NCBI GenBank assembly: GCA_902802825.1
Contig: CADCNV010000006.1
Coordinates: 41,001 to 82,555, forward strand
DNA length: 41,555 nt
Reading direction: 5' to 3'
Origin: an uncultured bacterium
Lineage (GTDB): Bacteria; Cyanobacteriota; Vampirovibrionia; Gastranaerophilales; Gastranaerophilaceae
Part shown: piece by piece, positions 23,918 to 32,478 of the stretch
Numbering within the stretch: the stretch's first letter is position 1
Layout: each line of letters begins with the position of its first letter
The notes under the pieces: generated by a model
Told to the model about the DNA's origin: nothing
The model's database searches: none
Seen by the model: only the letters and a program-made list of their open reading frames with translations
Program-made: the position numbers and the translations under genes

Positions 23918-25189
23918 ATGAAAAATAAAATTAAAATAGGATTAATCGGATTAGGTACCGTTGGAAGCGGAGTTTATAAAACCCTTCAGAATTTTGATGA
24001 TGTAGAGATTGTCAAAATTGCAGTACATAACAAAAAAAAGAAAAGAAATATTGAAAATTTAAATGAAGACATTATTACAGATGACGCTTATGAAATTGTA
24101 AATGATCCGGAAATACAAATTGTAGCTGAACTCATAGGCGGTACGGAACCCGCATTTGATTTGATTAAAACCGCAATCAAAAACGGGAAACATATTGTCA
24201 CCGCAAATAAAGAACTTCTTGCAAAACACGGGGAAGAACTTTTTAATTTTGCTCAGGAACATAATAAAGTGATTTTATATGAAGCAGCAATTGCAGGCGG
24301 AATCCCTTTAATCATGCCTGTTAAAACTATATTAGCAGGGAATAAGATTAACAAAATTAAGGCAATATTAAACGGCACAACAAACTACATTCTGACCAAA
24401 ATGGATGTTTTGGGAGAATCATATAACGATGTTCTTGTAGAAGCACAAGATTTAGGATATGCCGAAACAAATCCGACAGGAGATGTGGAAGGTTTTGATG
24501 CCGCTTATAAAATTACAACACTTGCTACAATTGCTTTTGGCAAAAGGATTAAGTTTGAAAATGTTTATCGTGAAGGAATTACAAAAATTCATCCTGATGA
24601 TATGAAAGCTGCGAATGAAATGGGCTATAAAATTAAACTTATAGCTTCTGCGGAACTTGATGAAGAAGGGAACGCAGATGTCAGAGTTCACCCTATGCTC
24701 GTACCAATATCAAAAACTCTTGCTCACATTGATTATGTAACCAATGCGGTAACGCTAAGCGGACATCCTGTTGGAGAAATAACCCTTTCAGGTCCGGGAG
24801 CAGGGGAATTCCCAACTGCAAGTTCAGTTGTAGGTGATATTCTTGCAATTGTATCCGAAATAGACAAAACAGATTATATTCTGCCTATGATGAGATGCAA
24901 TCACAACGAAATCGCTAAAATGATTGATATTTCAGAAACAAAAAATAAATATTATCTTTCAATTAAAGCAAAAAATAAAATGGGAGTTATAGGTAAAATC
25001 GGGACTGCCTGTGGGAATAACAATATAAGCGTTGAAAGTATTGTTCAAAAAGAGTTAAAAGAAGATTATGCCCAAATTACTGTAATTACAGAACTTTGCA
25101 AAGAAAAATCCATACAAAAATTGATTGAAACACTTGAAAATGATGATAATTTTTGGGGCGTAAACAGCTTAATAAGAGTTTGGGTTTAA
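23918..25189 (+). CDS. hom: Homoserine dehydrogenase
   Basis: A 423-residue enzyme of the aspartate pathway that reduces aspartate semialdehyde to homoserine for threonine and methionine. It has the N-terminal Rossmann motif GLIGLGTVGSGV, then VTANKELLAKHG, AAIAGGIP, LNGTTNYILTKM and ETNPTGDVEGFDAAYK (all typical), and a C-terminal ACT domain (~345-423) for allosteric feedback. It has no fused aspartokinase. It ends one base from the stop of the convergent hpt. The start ATG sits at a promoter (see 23882-23911). Confidence 0.96.
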   Translation: MKNKIKIGLIGLGTVGSGVYKTLQNFDDVEIVKIAVHNKKKKRNIENLNEDIITDDAYEIVNDPEIQIVAELIGGTEPAFDLIKTAIKNGKHIVTANKELLAKHGEELFNFAQEHNKVILYEAAIAGGIPLIMPVKTILAGNKINKIKAILNGTTNYILTKMDVLGESYNDVLVEAQDLGYAETNPTGDVEGFDAAYKITTLATIAFGKRIKFENVYREGITKIHPDDMKAANEMGYKIKLIASAELDEEGNADVRVHPMLVPISKTLAHIDYVTNAVTLSGHPVGEITLSGPGAGEFPTASSVVGDILAIVSEIDKTDYILPMMRCNHNEIAKMIDISETKNKYYLSIKAKNKMGVIGKIGTACGNNNISVESIVQKELKEDYAQITVITELCKEKSIQKLIETLENDDNFWGVNSLIRVWV

Positions 25190-25190
25190 T

Positions 25191-25721
25191 TTATTCTTTA
25201 TAACCTATATAAGGAAGATTTCTGTAATATCCATCATAATCTAAACCATAACCTACTACAAATTTATCATCAACATCGAAACAATAATAATCCGGCTCAA
25301 CATCAACTTTTCTTGTTATTTTTTTATCCAAAAACGAACAAAATTTCAATGATTTAACATGAAAATTCATATTTATAAAATCAATCAAAAATTTTGCCGT
25401 TAACCCGGTATCAACAATATCTTCAATTATCAAAACATTTTTATCGTTTAAATCCGGCAATTTAATATCGACAGCATTAACTTTACCTGAGCTTGTTGTC
25501 GAAGAACCATAACTTGAAAGTCTTATAAACTCCATTTTTAACGGCATATCAAGATGTCTGACCAAATCGACCGCAAATACAACAGCACCTTTTAATACAC
25601 AAACAGCAACTACTTCTTCACCTTTATAAAAATCATTTAATTTTTCTGCAACTTCTGCTACTTTCTTTTCTATTTGTTCTTTACTGTACAAAATTTTCAA
25701 ATCTTCAAATTTAATTTCCAT
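25191..25721 (-). CDS. hpt: Hypoxanthine phosphoribosyltransferase
   Basis: A 176-residue purine salvage enzyme converting hypoxanthine/guanine and PRPP to nucleotides. The PRPP-binding loop is VLIIEDIVDTGLTAKFL; VCVLKGAVVFAVDLVRHL is the pyrophosphate loop region and EFIRLSSYGSSTTSSGKV the flexible loop. The start overlaps the end of tilS by 11 nt. The tilS-hpt pair is a common arrangement in bacteria. It is the last gene of the minus operon. Confidence 0.94.
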   Translation of the reverse strand: MEIKFEDLKILYSKEQIEKKVAEVAEKLNDFYKGEEVVAVCVLKGAVVFAVDLVRHLDMPLKMEFIRLSSYGSSTTSSGKVNAVDIKLPDLNDKNVLIIEDIVDTGLTAKFLIDFINMNFHVKSLKFCSFLDKKITRKVDVEPDYYCFDVDDKFVVGYGLDYDGYYRNLPYIGYKE

Positions 25722-27051
25722 CTGTTTTTACCTCAATTTTGTGAGTTGGCTTTGTTGTTACTTTTATTTTATCACTTAAACCCAAATTTACAGCCCAGAG
25801 AATTTCTTTTCCCTGAGTCATAAACAATAATTCATCTTTTAAATGATTAGGTATTTTCTTTGCATTAAGATATTTTTTTAATTTTTGATGTCCTTTCATA
25901 CCTATCGGCTGAATAATATCCCCATCTGCTCGGTTACGAAATTCAAAATTGAAATCTACGGAGGAGAGATCCACGAAAACAGTCCCGCCAGAAAACTTAT
26001 CAATTTTGTCATACATTCCATCAAATTCGCAAATATTGACAGTAATTCTTCCATTTTTATACTCTCCGGTTTTATCAATTTTTACAGAAAATTTTTCAGT
26101 TTCTTTTTTTTTCAAAAGCTCAATATATTTTTCTGAAACAAAAAGTTCATAACCCGATGTCACCGAACAAACTCTGCCGGATTTTGAATGACAGTTATCC
26201 AATATAAAATCGTGTAATATTTGTATTCTTTTTCGGTCATAATTTTGCGGAACAAGCGGAGTAACAATATTATAAATAACCCGCATTTGAACAGCTCTTG
26301 ATAATTCTAAAAAACCTTTTGTAAGATATTTCCCGTCAATAAAAATTTTCTCATTAATATATTCCATAAATTCATCAATTATCTCTTCTTCTTCCTTTGC
26401 ACAAACAGAAAGAGAATTGATTGCCTCAACAGCATCTGAATTAATTTGGATAATTTTTGGTAATATATCATTTCTTATCAAATTGCGTTTATGTATCATA
26501 TCCGCATTTGAACTGTCATTATTTGGACTTAATCCGAAATCCGAGCAATATTTTTCAATAGAACATCTGTCAACAGTAAGAAGCGGCCTGTAATATAAAT
26601 CCCTGTGCGGAGATATTCCCTGCAAACCAACAATTCCTGTTCCTTTGGAAATTCTGTATAACAATGTTTCCGCATTATCATTTTTATTATGTGCGGTAAA
26701 AATCACATTTGAACTGAATTTTTTAGCGCATTTTTCAAAAAAAATATATCTTAAATTTCTCGCTTCGGTTTCAGTGCAGGAAAGCCCATCAGGGAGTTTT
26801 TCGCTGTAAAATTCTACTCCGATTTTTTCGCAAAAAATTCTGCAATTTTCTTCTTCCCTGTCACTTTCATCCCCTCGCCAATTGTGATTCAAATGAATTG
26901 CGATAATTTTATTTTCAGATACATTTTTTATACAATTCAATAAGCACATTGAATCATAGCCGCCTGAAAATGCGACCAGCAAAGGAATGCCGCATTTATC
27001 AAGATTATAATTTTCTAAAAAATTTTTTACGGTTTGCTCAACTAAATTCAT
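25711..27051 (-). CDS. tilS: tRNA(Ile)-lysidine synthase
   Basis: A 446-residue enzyme that makes lysidine at the wobble base of tRNA-Ile(CAU), essential for AUA decoding. The N-terminal PP-loop motif is AFSGGYDSMCLLN (residues ~28-40). It is followed by HLNHNWRGDESDREEE, FTAHNKNDNAETLLYRISKG and RPLLTVDR. The C-terminal half has the substrate-binding domains (FEFRNRADGDIIQPIGMKGHQKLKKYL), a well-conserved TilS stretch. The ATG overlaps the stop of the preceding gene (TAATG), so translation is coupled. Confidence 0.95.
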   Translation of the reverse strand: MNLVEQTVKNFLENYNLDKCGIPLLVAFSGGYDSMCLLNCIKNVSENKIIAIHLNHNWRGDESDREEENCRIFCEKIGVEFYSEKLPDGLSCTETEARNLRYIFFEKCAKKFSSNVIFTAHNKNDNAETLLYRISKGTGIVGLQGISPHRDLYYRPLLTVDRCSIEKYCSDFGLSPNNDSSNADMIHKRNLIRNDILPKIIQINSDAVEAINSLSVCAKEEEEIIDEFMEYINEKIFIDGKYLTKGFLELSRAVQMRVIYNIVTPLVPQNYDRKRIQILHDFILDNCHSKSGRVCSVTSGYELFVSEKYIELLKKKETEKFSVKIDKTGEYKNGRITVNICEFDGMYDKIDKFSGGTVFVDLSSVDFNFEFRNRADGDIIQPIGMKGHQKLKKYLNAKKIPNHLKDELLFMTQGKEILWAVNLGLSDKIKVTTKPTHKIEVKTDGN

Positions 27052-28214
27052 TATTTTAAATGTTTTTTAATACCTTCACGAATTTCAAGAACATCTGTAC
27101 CAAGCTGCTCTAAAACCTGCATTGCAGTTGATTCGGGTTCGGTTGTAATCGCCCATAATAAATCGGATGATTCGATTTTTGTTTTATTAGTTTTTTTGGC
27201 GATTTCCCAAGCAGTTTCCAGCACTCGTTTAGCACGTTTCGTAAAAACTATTTCTTTATCGGAATAATCATTACCGGCACCAACCATTCTTCCGACAAAA
27301 GTCCTTGCATCTTTAATATTTATTTCCAATTCATTTAAGACAATTGCGCCAACTCCTGTCGCCTCACCTATAATTCCAAGTAAAAACATTTCTGTGCCAA
27401 CGATATTTTTACCCATTGCACGAGCTTCTTGTTTTGCAAGACGCAAAATTGTCAGTGTTTCAGGCATTTCTTTTTCAATTGGCTTGATAATAGTGTGCGC
27501 CAAATCATCATCATTGATTTTAAATTCTTTTAATATATTATATGCAACACCTTTTTTGGATTTTAAAAGTCCCAGAATCATATGTTCGGGTAAAACCTCT
27601 GAAGAACCGAGTTCTTTGGCGGTTTGTTGAGCCAAAGACATTGCAATAAAGGCATTTGGAGTAAATACGATTTGCCTTCCTTCGTATTCTGCACTTCTTG
27701 ACTGAATTTTAGACAATTTATTCTCAAATTCGGCATCAGTAATCCCAAATTGTGCAAGAATTTTTGATAAAGATGAATTTTTATCTTCTAAAATTGAAGA
27801 AATTATTTGCTCTGTCCCCAATATTTCAAAACCTGACGCTGAAAGTTTTGAAACCGCACGCTCCAGAACTTTTGAGGATTCGAAATTATCAAACAAAGTA
27901 TCTGTTTCTTTTGTCAAATCAATTTCCGGCTCTTTATTTTCATCTACTTCCGGATGAAAATCTTTTTTTACTTTTCTCTGAACAAGTTTTTCTATCAGGG
28001 GTCTTGATTTATCAATATCAAAACCCAAAGTTTCAAGGTAGGTCGAAATTTTTGAATGTTTATCATTAATCACCGCCAGAACAATATGCTCATAATGCAC
28101 TGTTGAATTTCCTGATTCATTAACAAGATCCATCGTTCTTTGCAAAATACGCTTAAAATCATCGCTGAACGGAATAGAAGAAGTCATATCAGATTCTTCT
28201 ATATTCAAACTCAT
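27051..28214 (-). CDS. Stand-alone protein of tandem Clp N-terminal repeats
   Basis: A 387-residue protein consisting only of Clp-N type repeats with no AAA+ ATPase. About five half-repeats can be aligned by eye: residues ~15-75 (FSDDFKRILQRTMDL, YEHIVLAVIND), ~107-165 (ILGTEQIISSILED), ~180-240 (FTPNAFIAMSLAQQTA, LPEHMILGLLKSKKG), ~250-310 (GTEMFLLGIIGEATG) and ~325-385 (FTKRAKRVLETAWEIA). Each has the helix-turn-EHxLLxLL-helix pattern of the ClpA/B/C N domain that binds adaptors and substrates. It resembles ClpT-like proteins of plastids and cyanobacteria in concept. It overlaps the 62-residue upstream ORF by 4 nt and tilS by 1 nt. Confidence 0.88.
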   Translation of the reverse strand: MSLNIEESDMTSSIPFSDDFKRILQRTMDLVNESGNSTVHYEHIVLAVINDKHSKISTYLETLGFDIDKSRPLIEKLVQRKVKKDFHPEVDENKEPEIDLTKETDTLFDNFESSKVLERAVSKLSASGFEILGTEQIISSILEDKNSSLSKILAQFGITDAEFENKLSKIQSRSAEYEGRQIVFTPNAFIAMSLAQQTAKELGSSEVLPEHMILGLLKSKKGVAYNILKEFKINDDDLAHTIIKPIEKEMPETLTILRLAKQEARAMGKNIVGTEMFLLGIIGEATGVGAIVLNELEINIKDARTFVGRMVGAGNDYSDKEIVFTKRAKRVLETAWEIAKKTNKTKIESSDLLWAITTEPESTAMQVLEQLGTDVLEIREGIKKHLK

Positions 28215-28399
28215 ATATATGCCAATCTGTCATAAGTAATTCCGTAAGAATTAAAAATTCTTGCACAGAAACCTTTTGCTTCTTTTACAACAGCAAGCAG
28301 CAAATGTTCGGATAAAACTTTATCTGAATGATCATAAATTGCAATATTTTGGGCTTCTGCAATAACATTAAGCGCTTTTTCAGTGAATTTTTCAAGCAT
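28211..28399 (-). CDS. Small Clp-N half-repeat protein
   Basis: A 62-residue ORF that is a single Clp-N half-repeat (FTEKALNVIAEAQNIAIYDH, LSEHLLLAVVKEAKG). It precedes the multi-repeat gene and shares an ATGA with it. A standard Clp N domain has two such halves, and the next ORF begins with the second kind. The two may be one protein split by a frameshift, or two coupled subunits. It starts 2 nt after the DUF1292 stop. Confidence 0.78.
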   Translation of the reverse strand: MLEKFTEKALNVIAEAQNIAIYDHSDKVLSEHLLLAVVKEAKGFCARIFNSYGITYDRLAYI

Positions 28400-28401
28400 A
28401 A

Positions 28402-28689
28402 TTATTCTTCGTCTTCGTCTAATTCTTCTTCATCTAAAATTTTATCAACGTATTCTGAAACTCTGTCAAATTCTTCATCATCTTCGATAGTTTCAAAATA
28501 GCTTGTTCCATCTTCTTCTTTATATGTAGTGATAATGGTATCATACATATCCCCTTCTTCTTCAACAGACATATCAGCAAGAATAGCATATTGCTTATCC
28601 TCAAAGTCAATAATATCGTACAATGCACATTTGATAACATTACCTTCTTCGTCTGTTAATTCAATCAAATTGTTTTCTTCTTCTGCCAT
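28402..28689 (-). CDS. DUF1292 family protein
   Basis: A 95-residue, very acidic protein matching DUF1292 (YrzB-like): LIELTDEEGNVIKCALYDIIDFEDKQYAILAD followed by EDGTSYFETIEDDEEFDRV. Function unknown. In Firmicutes yrzB lies beside the yrrK/ruvX homologue, and here it again follows ruvX, with AAGGAG in the 30-nt gap. The adjacency supports both assignments. Confidence 0.9.
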   Translation of the reverse strand: MAEEENNLIELTDEEGNVIKCALYDIIDFEDKQYAILADMSVEEEGDMYDTIITTYKEEDGTSYFETIEDDEEFDRVSEYVDKILDEEELDEDEE

Positions 28690-28719
28690 TTTTTTACTCC
28701 TTTATGTTTTAAATTGTTA

Positions 28720-29121
28720 TTATATTCTTGATAAATACTGTTCTAATATTATACGGGCACTTTCTATATCCACAAGCCCTTTATCTTTTCTGAAATCAAT
28801 TTTTTGGTTTCTGAGATTTTCTTCTGCTGCCTCAGACGTTAATCGTTCGTCTTCAAATATTATCTCATAACCGTGTATTTTGAAAACAAAATTTTCACAA
28901 TTTTCTGCCTGAAAGCCCTTTGTACCGTCCATATTAATGGGTAAGCCGGCAACAATTTTTTCAACATGATTTTCTTTTGCGATTTTGATTATTTTGTCTA
29001 TTGCCTCAGATTCTGGCTCTCTTGAAATATAAGAATGACCGTTAGCTGTGACTAAAAGGAAATCACTCAGCGCTATTCCGATTCGCTTTGTTCCTATATC
29101 AAGAGCCATAACCTTATACAT
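28720..29121 (-). CDS. ruvX: Putative Holliday junction resolvase / pre-16S rRNA nuclease YqgF
   Basis: A 133-residue RNase H-fold nuclease of the YqgF/RuvX family. The N-terminus is MALDIGTKRIGIALSD with the catalytic Asp; the middle has IVAGLPINMDGTKGFQAE and EDERLTSEAAEENL with the conserved E/R-L-T/S motif; the last acidic residue is D in VDIESARIILEQYL. In several bacteria it trims the 5' end of 16S rRNA precursor. The ATG overlaps the stop of the preceding gene by 8 nt. Confidence 0.92.
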   Translation of the reverse strand: MYKVMALDIGTKRIGIALSDFLLVTANGHSYISREPESEAIDKIIKIAKENHVEKIVAGLPINMDGTKGFQAENCENFVFKIHGYEIIFEDERLTSEAAEENLRNQKIDFRKDKGLVDIESARIILEQYLSRI

Positions 29122-30715
29122 CAGAATTTACCCAATTTTTTTCTATATAAGCTATTCTATCCGAAATAACTTCATCTGTAAACACTAAAACATTCAAATC
29201 TTTATTATATTTTATCAACATAAGATATTCATATACACTGCGCTTTAAAATTTCGGTAAGAAATATCTCAAACAAATTTTCGTCAAATATCAGTCCATAT
29301 ATTTTCTCTGCTTCATCATCCTTGCCTATAACATATTTTATATAAGCAGAAAAAATTAATTTATTTATCCAGCATTGTTTTTCTTCTTCATAAAATATTT
29401 TAGTTTTATAATCTGCAACCAATTTGTCCAAATTTGATTCATTCTTAATATCAGCAATCATATCTTCAAATTCATCACTGTAATCCGCATCCAAAAACCA
29501 ATGAGAAGAAACTTTCATATCATCAAGTTCTTTAATAATACTATCATCGATTTTTTGCGGTATAATATGTTCTTTGACAATTTTATCAAAATATTCATCT
29601 TCAGAATCGATATCCACAAGTAAATTTCGCCAGCAAATGTACTCATAAGGAAGTTCCCAATCAGATTTTGAATATTCAATTGTTTTTATTTCGGCGTTAA
29701 AAAGAATATTTTTGAAATATTCAGGAGCAACCGACACAACTTTTTCATTTTTAAGGAATTTTTCAAGAATCTTATCACATTCAAATTTTGAGATATCATA
29801 AAATCCAAAACAATCCCTTATCCCCGTTTCAAGATTTATAACAATCGAAATAAATCTTATCCTTCCCTGAGAAGTCAATCTTGTACAAATCATCGCTACA
29901 TCACCGCGCCCGTCAGGATACGTCAGATAAAATTTATCGGGTTTGGTATCAGACAAAATCTTTTTATAAAATTCTTTTGAATTATCAGTTCTCATGCCTG
30001 ACATTTTTAATGTCGCAAGCCCCTTTCTGATGCGTTGATTCAATTCTCCTGTTGTATATTTGCCCATTCTCTCAAGCATACTCAGTGCAAGCTGAGATTT
30101 TGTATTCCCTAATAGATTCAATGCCTCACGACCCTCAGGACTGTTTGGTTTTGATTCAAAAACAGGAATCAGAATATTTGCCAGCGCATCCGACTCAAAA
30201 TCCTTTTCAAAAGAATTTAAAAGAGTAATTTTGTCTTCGGTTTTAATAGATGTCAAAAAATCCATAAAATCAATTTGAACTTCAGGATTAATTATTGCAG
30301 TTTTCAAGAGCTGTTTTGTATTTTCATCAAGAATTTCATCAGCATCTTCAACATATTCGGCACAACTGTCATAAGACCAGTCAGCATCAAGCTCTCTGAG
30401 CATGTTCAAAACCATTACCCGAATATCCGTATTTAAGTTTTTATTTTTCATTAACTCCCAAAGTCCGGAAATCAATTCATCTCTACTTACAAAATGTTCA
30501 AGTAAAAAGCATATAACCGAAATTTTTTCCTTTGGAGAATTTGATAATTCTTTGAATAATAATTTCCCCAAAAGTAATTTATCTTCCTGTGCTTCAAGCA
30601 AATCTATATCAGAAAGGCAATCTTTTATATCATTTACGGAATTAATTTTTGAAAGTAGCTTATTCAATGCCGTTTTCATTTCAAACGGATTAAGCTGTTT
30701 AAAACCTGAACTCAA
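29114..30715 (-). CDS. Large helical (HEAT-like) protein of unknown function
   Basis: A 533-residue soluble protein I cannot name. The first ~240 residues look like paired helices of HEAT/ARM type (LLGKLLFKELSNSPKEKISVICFLLEHF, LLNSFEKDFESDALANILIPVF, ALSMLERMGKYTTGELNQRIRKGLATLKMSG). The second half has a beta-rich section (DKFYLTYPDGRGDVAMICTRL, RFISIVINLETGIRDCFGFYD) and helices. It starts at TTG (30715), 3 nt after the stop of the zinc-finger gene, with AAGGCGAG upstream. Its place between a ClpX-type zinc domain and ruvX suggests a role in this operon, but no function can be assigned. Confidence 0.75.
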   Translation of the reverse strand: MSSGFKQLNPFEMKTALNKLLSKINSVNDIKDCLSDIDLLEAQEDKLLLGKLLFKELSNSPKEKISVICFLLEHFVSRDELISGLWELMKNKNLNTDIRVMVLNMLRELDADWSYDSCAEYVEDADEILDENTKQLLKTAIINPEVQIDFMDFLTSIKTEDKITLLNSFEKDFESDALANILIPVFESKPNSPEGREALNLLGNTKSQLALSMLERMGKYTTGELNQRIRKGLATLKMSGMRTDNSKEFYKKILSDTKPDKFYLTYPDGRGDVAMICTRLTSQGRIRFISIVINLETGIRDCFGFYDISKFECDKILEKFLKNEKVVSVAPEYFKNILFNAEIKTIEYSKSDWELPYEYICWRNLLVDIDSEDEYFDKIVKEHIIPQKIDDSIIKELDDMKVSSHWFLDADYSDEFEDMIADIKNESNLDKLVADYKTKIFYEEEKQCWINKLIFSAYIKYVIGKDDEAEKIYGLIFDENLFEIFLTEILKRSVYEYLMLIKYNKDLNVLVFTDEVISDRIAYIEKNWVNSDV

Positions 30716-30718
30716 ATG

Positions 30719-30985
30719 CTATCTCGCCTTTCCCCAAAATGCTTTTAGTATCTGCTGAGCTTCAGCACATGGTATTCTGTCTTCGAGTACGAAATATTGC
30801 AAGGCAATCATGGTACACTCAGAACAAATATTGACCCCGGGACCCTCAATCATCTTTATTACCTGAGTATTAGGACGTCCGCAAAAACTGCAATACACAA
30901 GCTCCTGTTTTTGTTCTTCTTCATTCTTTGTTTCTTTTGCCTTATTCTTTTTGGCTCCAAGGCGTACTACCTTTTCTTCTGACAT
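30719..30985 (-). CDS. Stand-alone ClpX-type zinc-binding domain protein
   Basis: An 88-residue protein with a charged Lys/Glu N-tail and a C4 zinc finger: YCSFCGRPNTQVIKMIEGPGVNICSEC (split here only for description), with ligands C32, C35, C54 and C57. This spacing and the Gly-Pro-Gly loop are those of the ClpX N-terminal zinc-binding domain, which dimerises and binds adaptors and substrates. No AAA+ domain follows. AAGGAG precedes the ATG at 30985. It is the first gene of the eight-gene operon. The divergent spacer to 31092 contains only a weak candidate for its own promoter. Confidence 0.88.
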   Translation of the reverse strand: MSEEKVVRLGAKKNKAKETKNEEEQKQELVYCSFCGRPNTQVIKMIEGPGVNICSECTMIALQYFVLEDRIPCAEAQQILKAFWGKAR

Positions 30986-31032
30986 TTTAAACTCCTTATT
31001 TTCAAATTTATTGTAACTTAAATTAATGAAAT

Positions 31033-31061
31033 TTGCCATATATTTATTATTAAATTATAAT
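31033..31061 (+). promoter_or_regulatory. Promoter of the TPR lipoprotein-lgt operon
   Basis: TTGCCA (31033-31038), 17-nt spacer, TATAAT (31056-31061): close to consensus. The leader of about 24 nt carries AGAGGGGA before the ATG at 31092. Confidence 0.72.
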
Positions 31062-31091
31062 AAGTTAACAACCTGTTTTAAGAGGGGATTT

Positions 31092-31670
31092 ATGAAAAAA
31101 ACGATATTTATAATAAGCGTTTTGCTTGTAGCTGTTGTTTCAACGGCTTGTATAAATAATTTTGCAGTAAGAGATCTTAATAACAAAGCACAAGTATATA
31201 TGCAAAAAGGCGATTACCCGCAGGCAATTGAGCGTCTTAAATCAAGCATAGATTTAGATCCAAATGTTTATGAAACACATTACAATCTTGCAGTTGCATA
31301 TACAAAAGCAGAAGATTACATAAATGCTTCAGAACAGTACGAAAAAGCATTAGAACTCAAACCAAATGATCCGGATACATTTTATTCGCTTGCAACCGCA
31401 CAAAATAACCTTGCTGTCGATATTGAACAAGGCAGAATCAGACTGAATGTTGACGGTAAATTATACAAACCGGCTCCTGATGAAATTGATTTCAATGAAA
31501 AATATGAAATGAATGACAAAGAGCAAGAATTTGTTGCGGAATATAAAAAAGCCGCTGTTCTAAATTATCAGAAATATCTGGAACTTGCCCCGAAAGCTCA
31601 GGACAAAGAAGAAGTTGAAAAGCAAATAGAAACTCTTACAAAAGAAGACAAAGCTAAAACTGAGGAGTAA
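31092..31670 (+). CDS. TPR-repeat lipoprotein
   Basis: A 192-residue predicted lipoprotein. The signal peptide MKKTIFIISVLLVAVVSTAC ends in a lipobox-like STAC with Cys at 20. Two tetratricopeptide repeats follow (~30-95: YMQKGDYPQAIERLKSSIDLDPN, YNLAVAYTKAEDYINASEQYEKALELKPND), then a third, looser repeat and an acidic tail. It is a likely scaffold on the membrane surface. The gene directly precedes lgt, the enzyme that lipidates such proteins. The longer ORF starting at 31026 lacks a ribosome site; AGAGGGG precedes 31092. Confidence 0.88.
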   Translation: MKKTIFIISVLLVAVVSTACINNFAVRDLNNKAQVYMQKGDYPQAIERLKSSIDLDPNVYETHYNLAVAYTKAEDYINASEQYEKALELKPNDPDTFYSLATAQNNLAVDIEQGRIRLNVDGKLYKPAPDEIDFNEKYEMNDKEQEFVAEYKKAAVLNYQKYLELAPKAQDKEEVEKQIETLTKEDKAKTEE

Positions 31671-31674
31671 TTAA

Positions 31675-32478
31675 GTGATTATACCGGCACAAAACGATAT
31701 TGCATTTAATCTTTTCGGCATATCGGTTTATTGGTACGGAATTATACTTGCTTTGGGAATGTTTTTTGCACTTATTTGTGCAAATAAATTATTTAACGAA
31801 TGTCACCCTGAACTAAAAAAGGATATTATTTTAGAATTTTCACCACACATAATAATTTGCGGGATTTTATGTGCAAGATTATATTTTTGTTTTTTAAATC
31901 CTCATTATTATTTATTACACCCGCTTGAAATTTTTGATATAAGAGAAGGCGGACTGTCAATTCATGGAGGAATAATCGGCGGAATTTTAAGTACAATTTT
32001 TATTATAAAAAAATACAAGCTTAATTTTATGACAATTATAGATCCTATCGCTTGTGCGACCTTTTTAGGTCAGGCAATCGGCAGATGGGGGAATTATTTT
32101 AATTCAGAAGCATACGGATTACCCGTCACATCACAAAAATGGGGCTTATTTATCCCCCAAAATCGCAGAATAGCAGGATTTAGCGAATACGAATTATTCC
32201 ATCCGACATTTTTATATGAAAGCATTTTAGACCTGATATCATTTTTCATTCTTTTATTTATATATAAAAAATTCGGTAAAAATTACAAAGGCATAGTATT
32301 TTTTGCATATTTAACAGTGTATGCAATAATAAGATTTTTTATCGAAAAAATACGAATCGACAGTGCTCTCAACATCGGTTCTATACCAATTGCACAAATT
32401 GTTTCGGTAATATTGTTTATTACAGGGATTTTGGGAATAATCACTGTCTTAAAAAAATCTAAAAATCCATCTGCATAA
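31675..32478 (+). CDS. lgt: Prolipoprotein diacylglyceryl transferase
   Basis: A 267-residue integral membrane enzyme that transfers diacylglycerol to the lipobox Cys of prolipoproteins. Signature stretches are IREGGLSIHGGIIGG (containing the catalytic His region) and GQAIGRWGNYFNSEAYG (the Lgt signature), plus HPTFLYES. Seven hydrophobic segments can be seen. The start is GTG with GAGGAG upstream, 4 nt after the TPR lipoprotein. The last 20 nt overlap the convergent gene at 32459. Confidence 0.95.
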   Translation: MIIPAQNDIAFNLFGISVYWYGIILALGMFFALICANKLFNECHPELKKDIILEFSPHIIICGILCARLYFCFLNPHYYLLHPLEIFDIREGGLSIHGGIIGGILSTIFIIKKYKLNFMTIIDPIACATFLGQAIGRWGNYFNSEAYGLPVTSQKWGLFIPQNRRIAGFSEYELFHPTFLYESILDLISFFILLFIYKKFGKNYKGIVFFAYLTVYAIIRFFIEKIRIDSALNIGSIPIAQIVSVILFITGILGIITVLKKSKNPSA

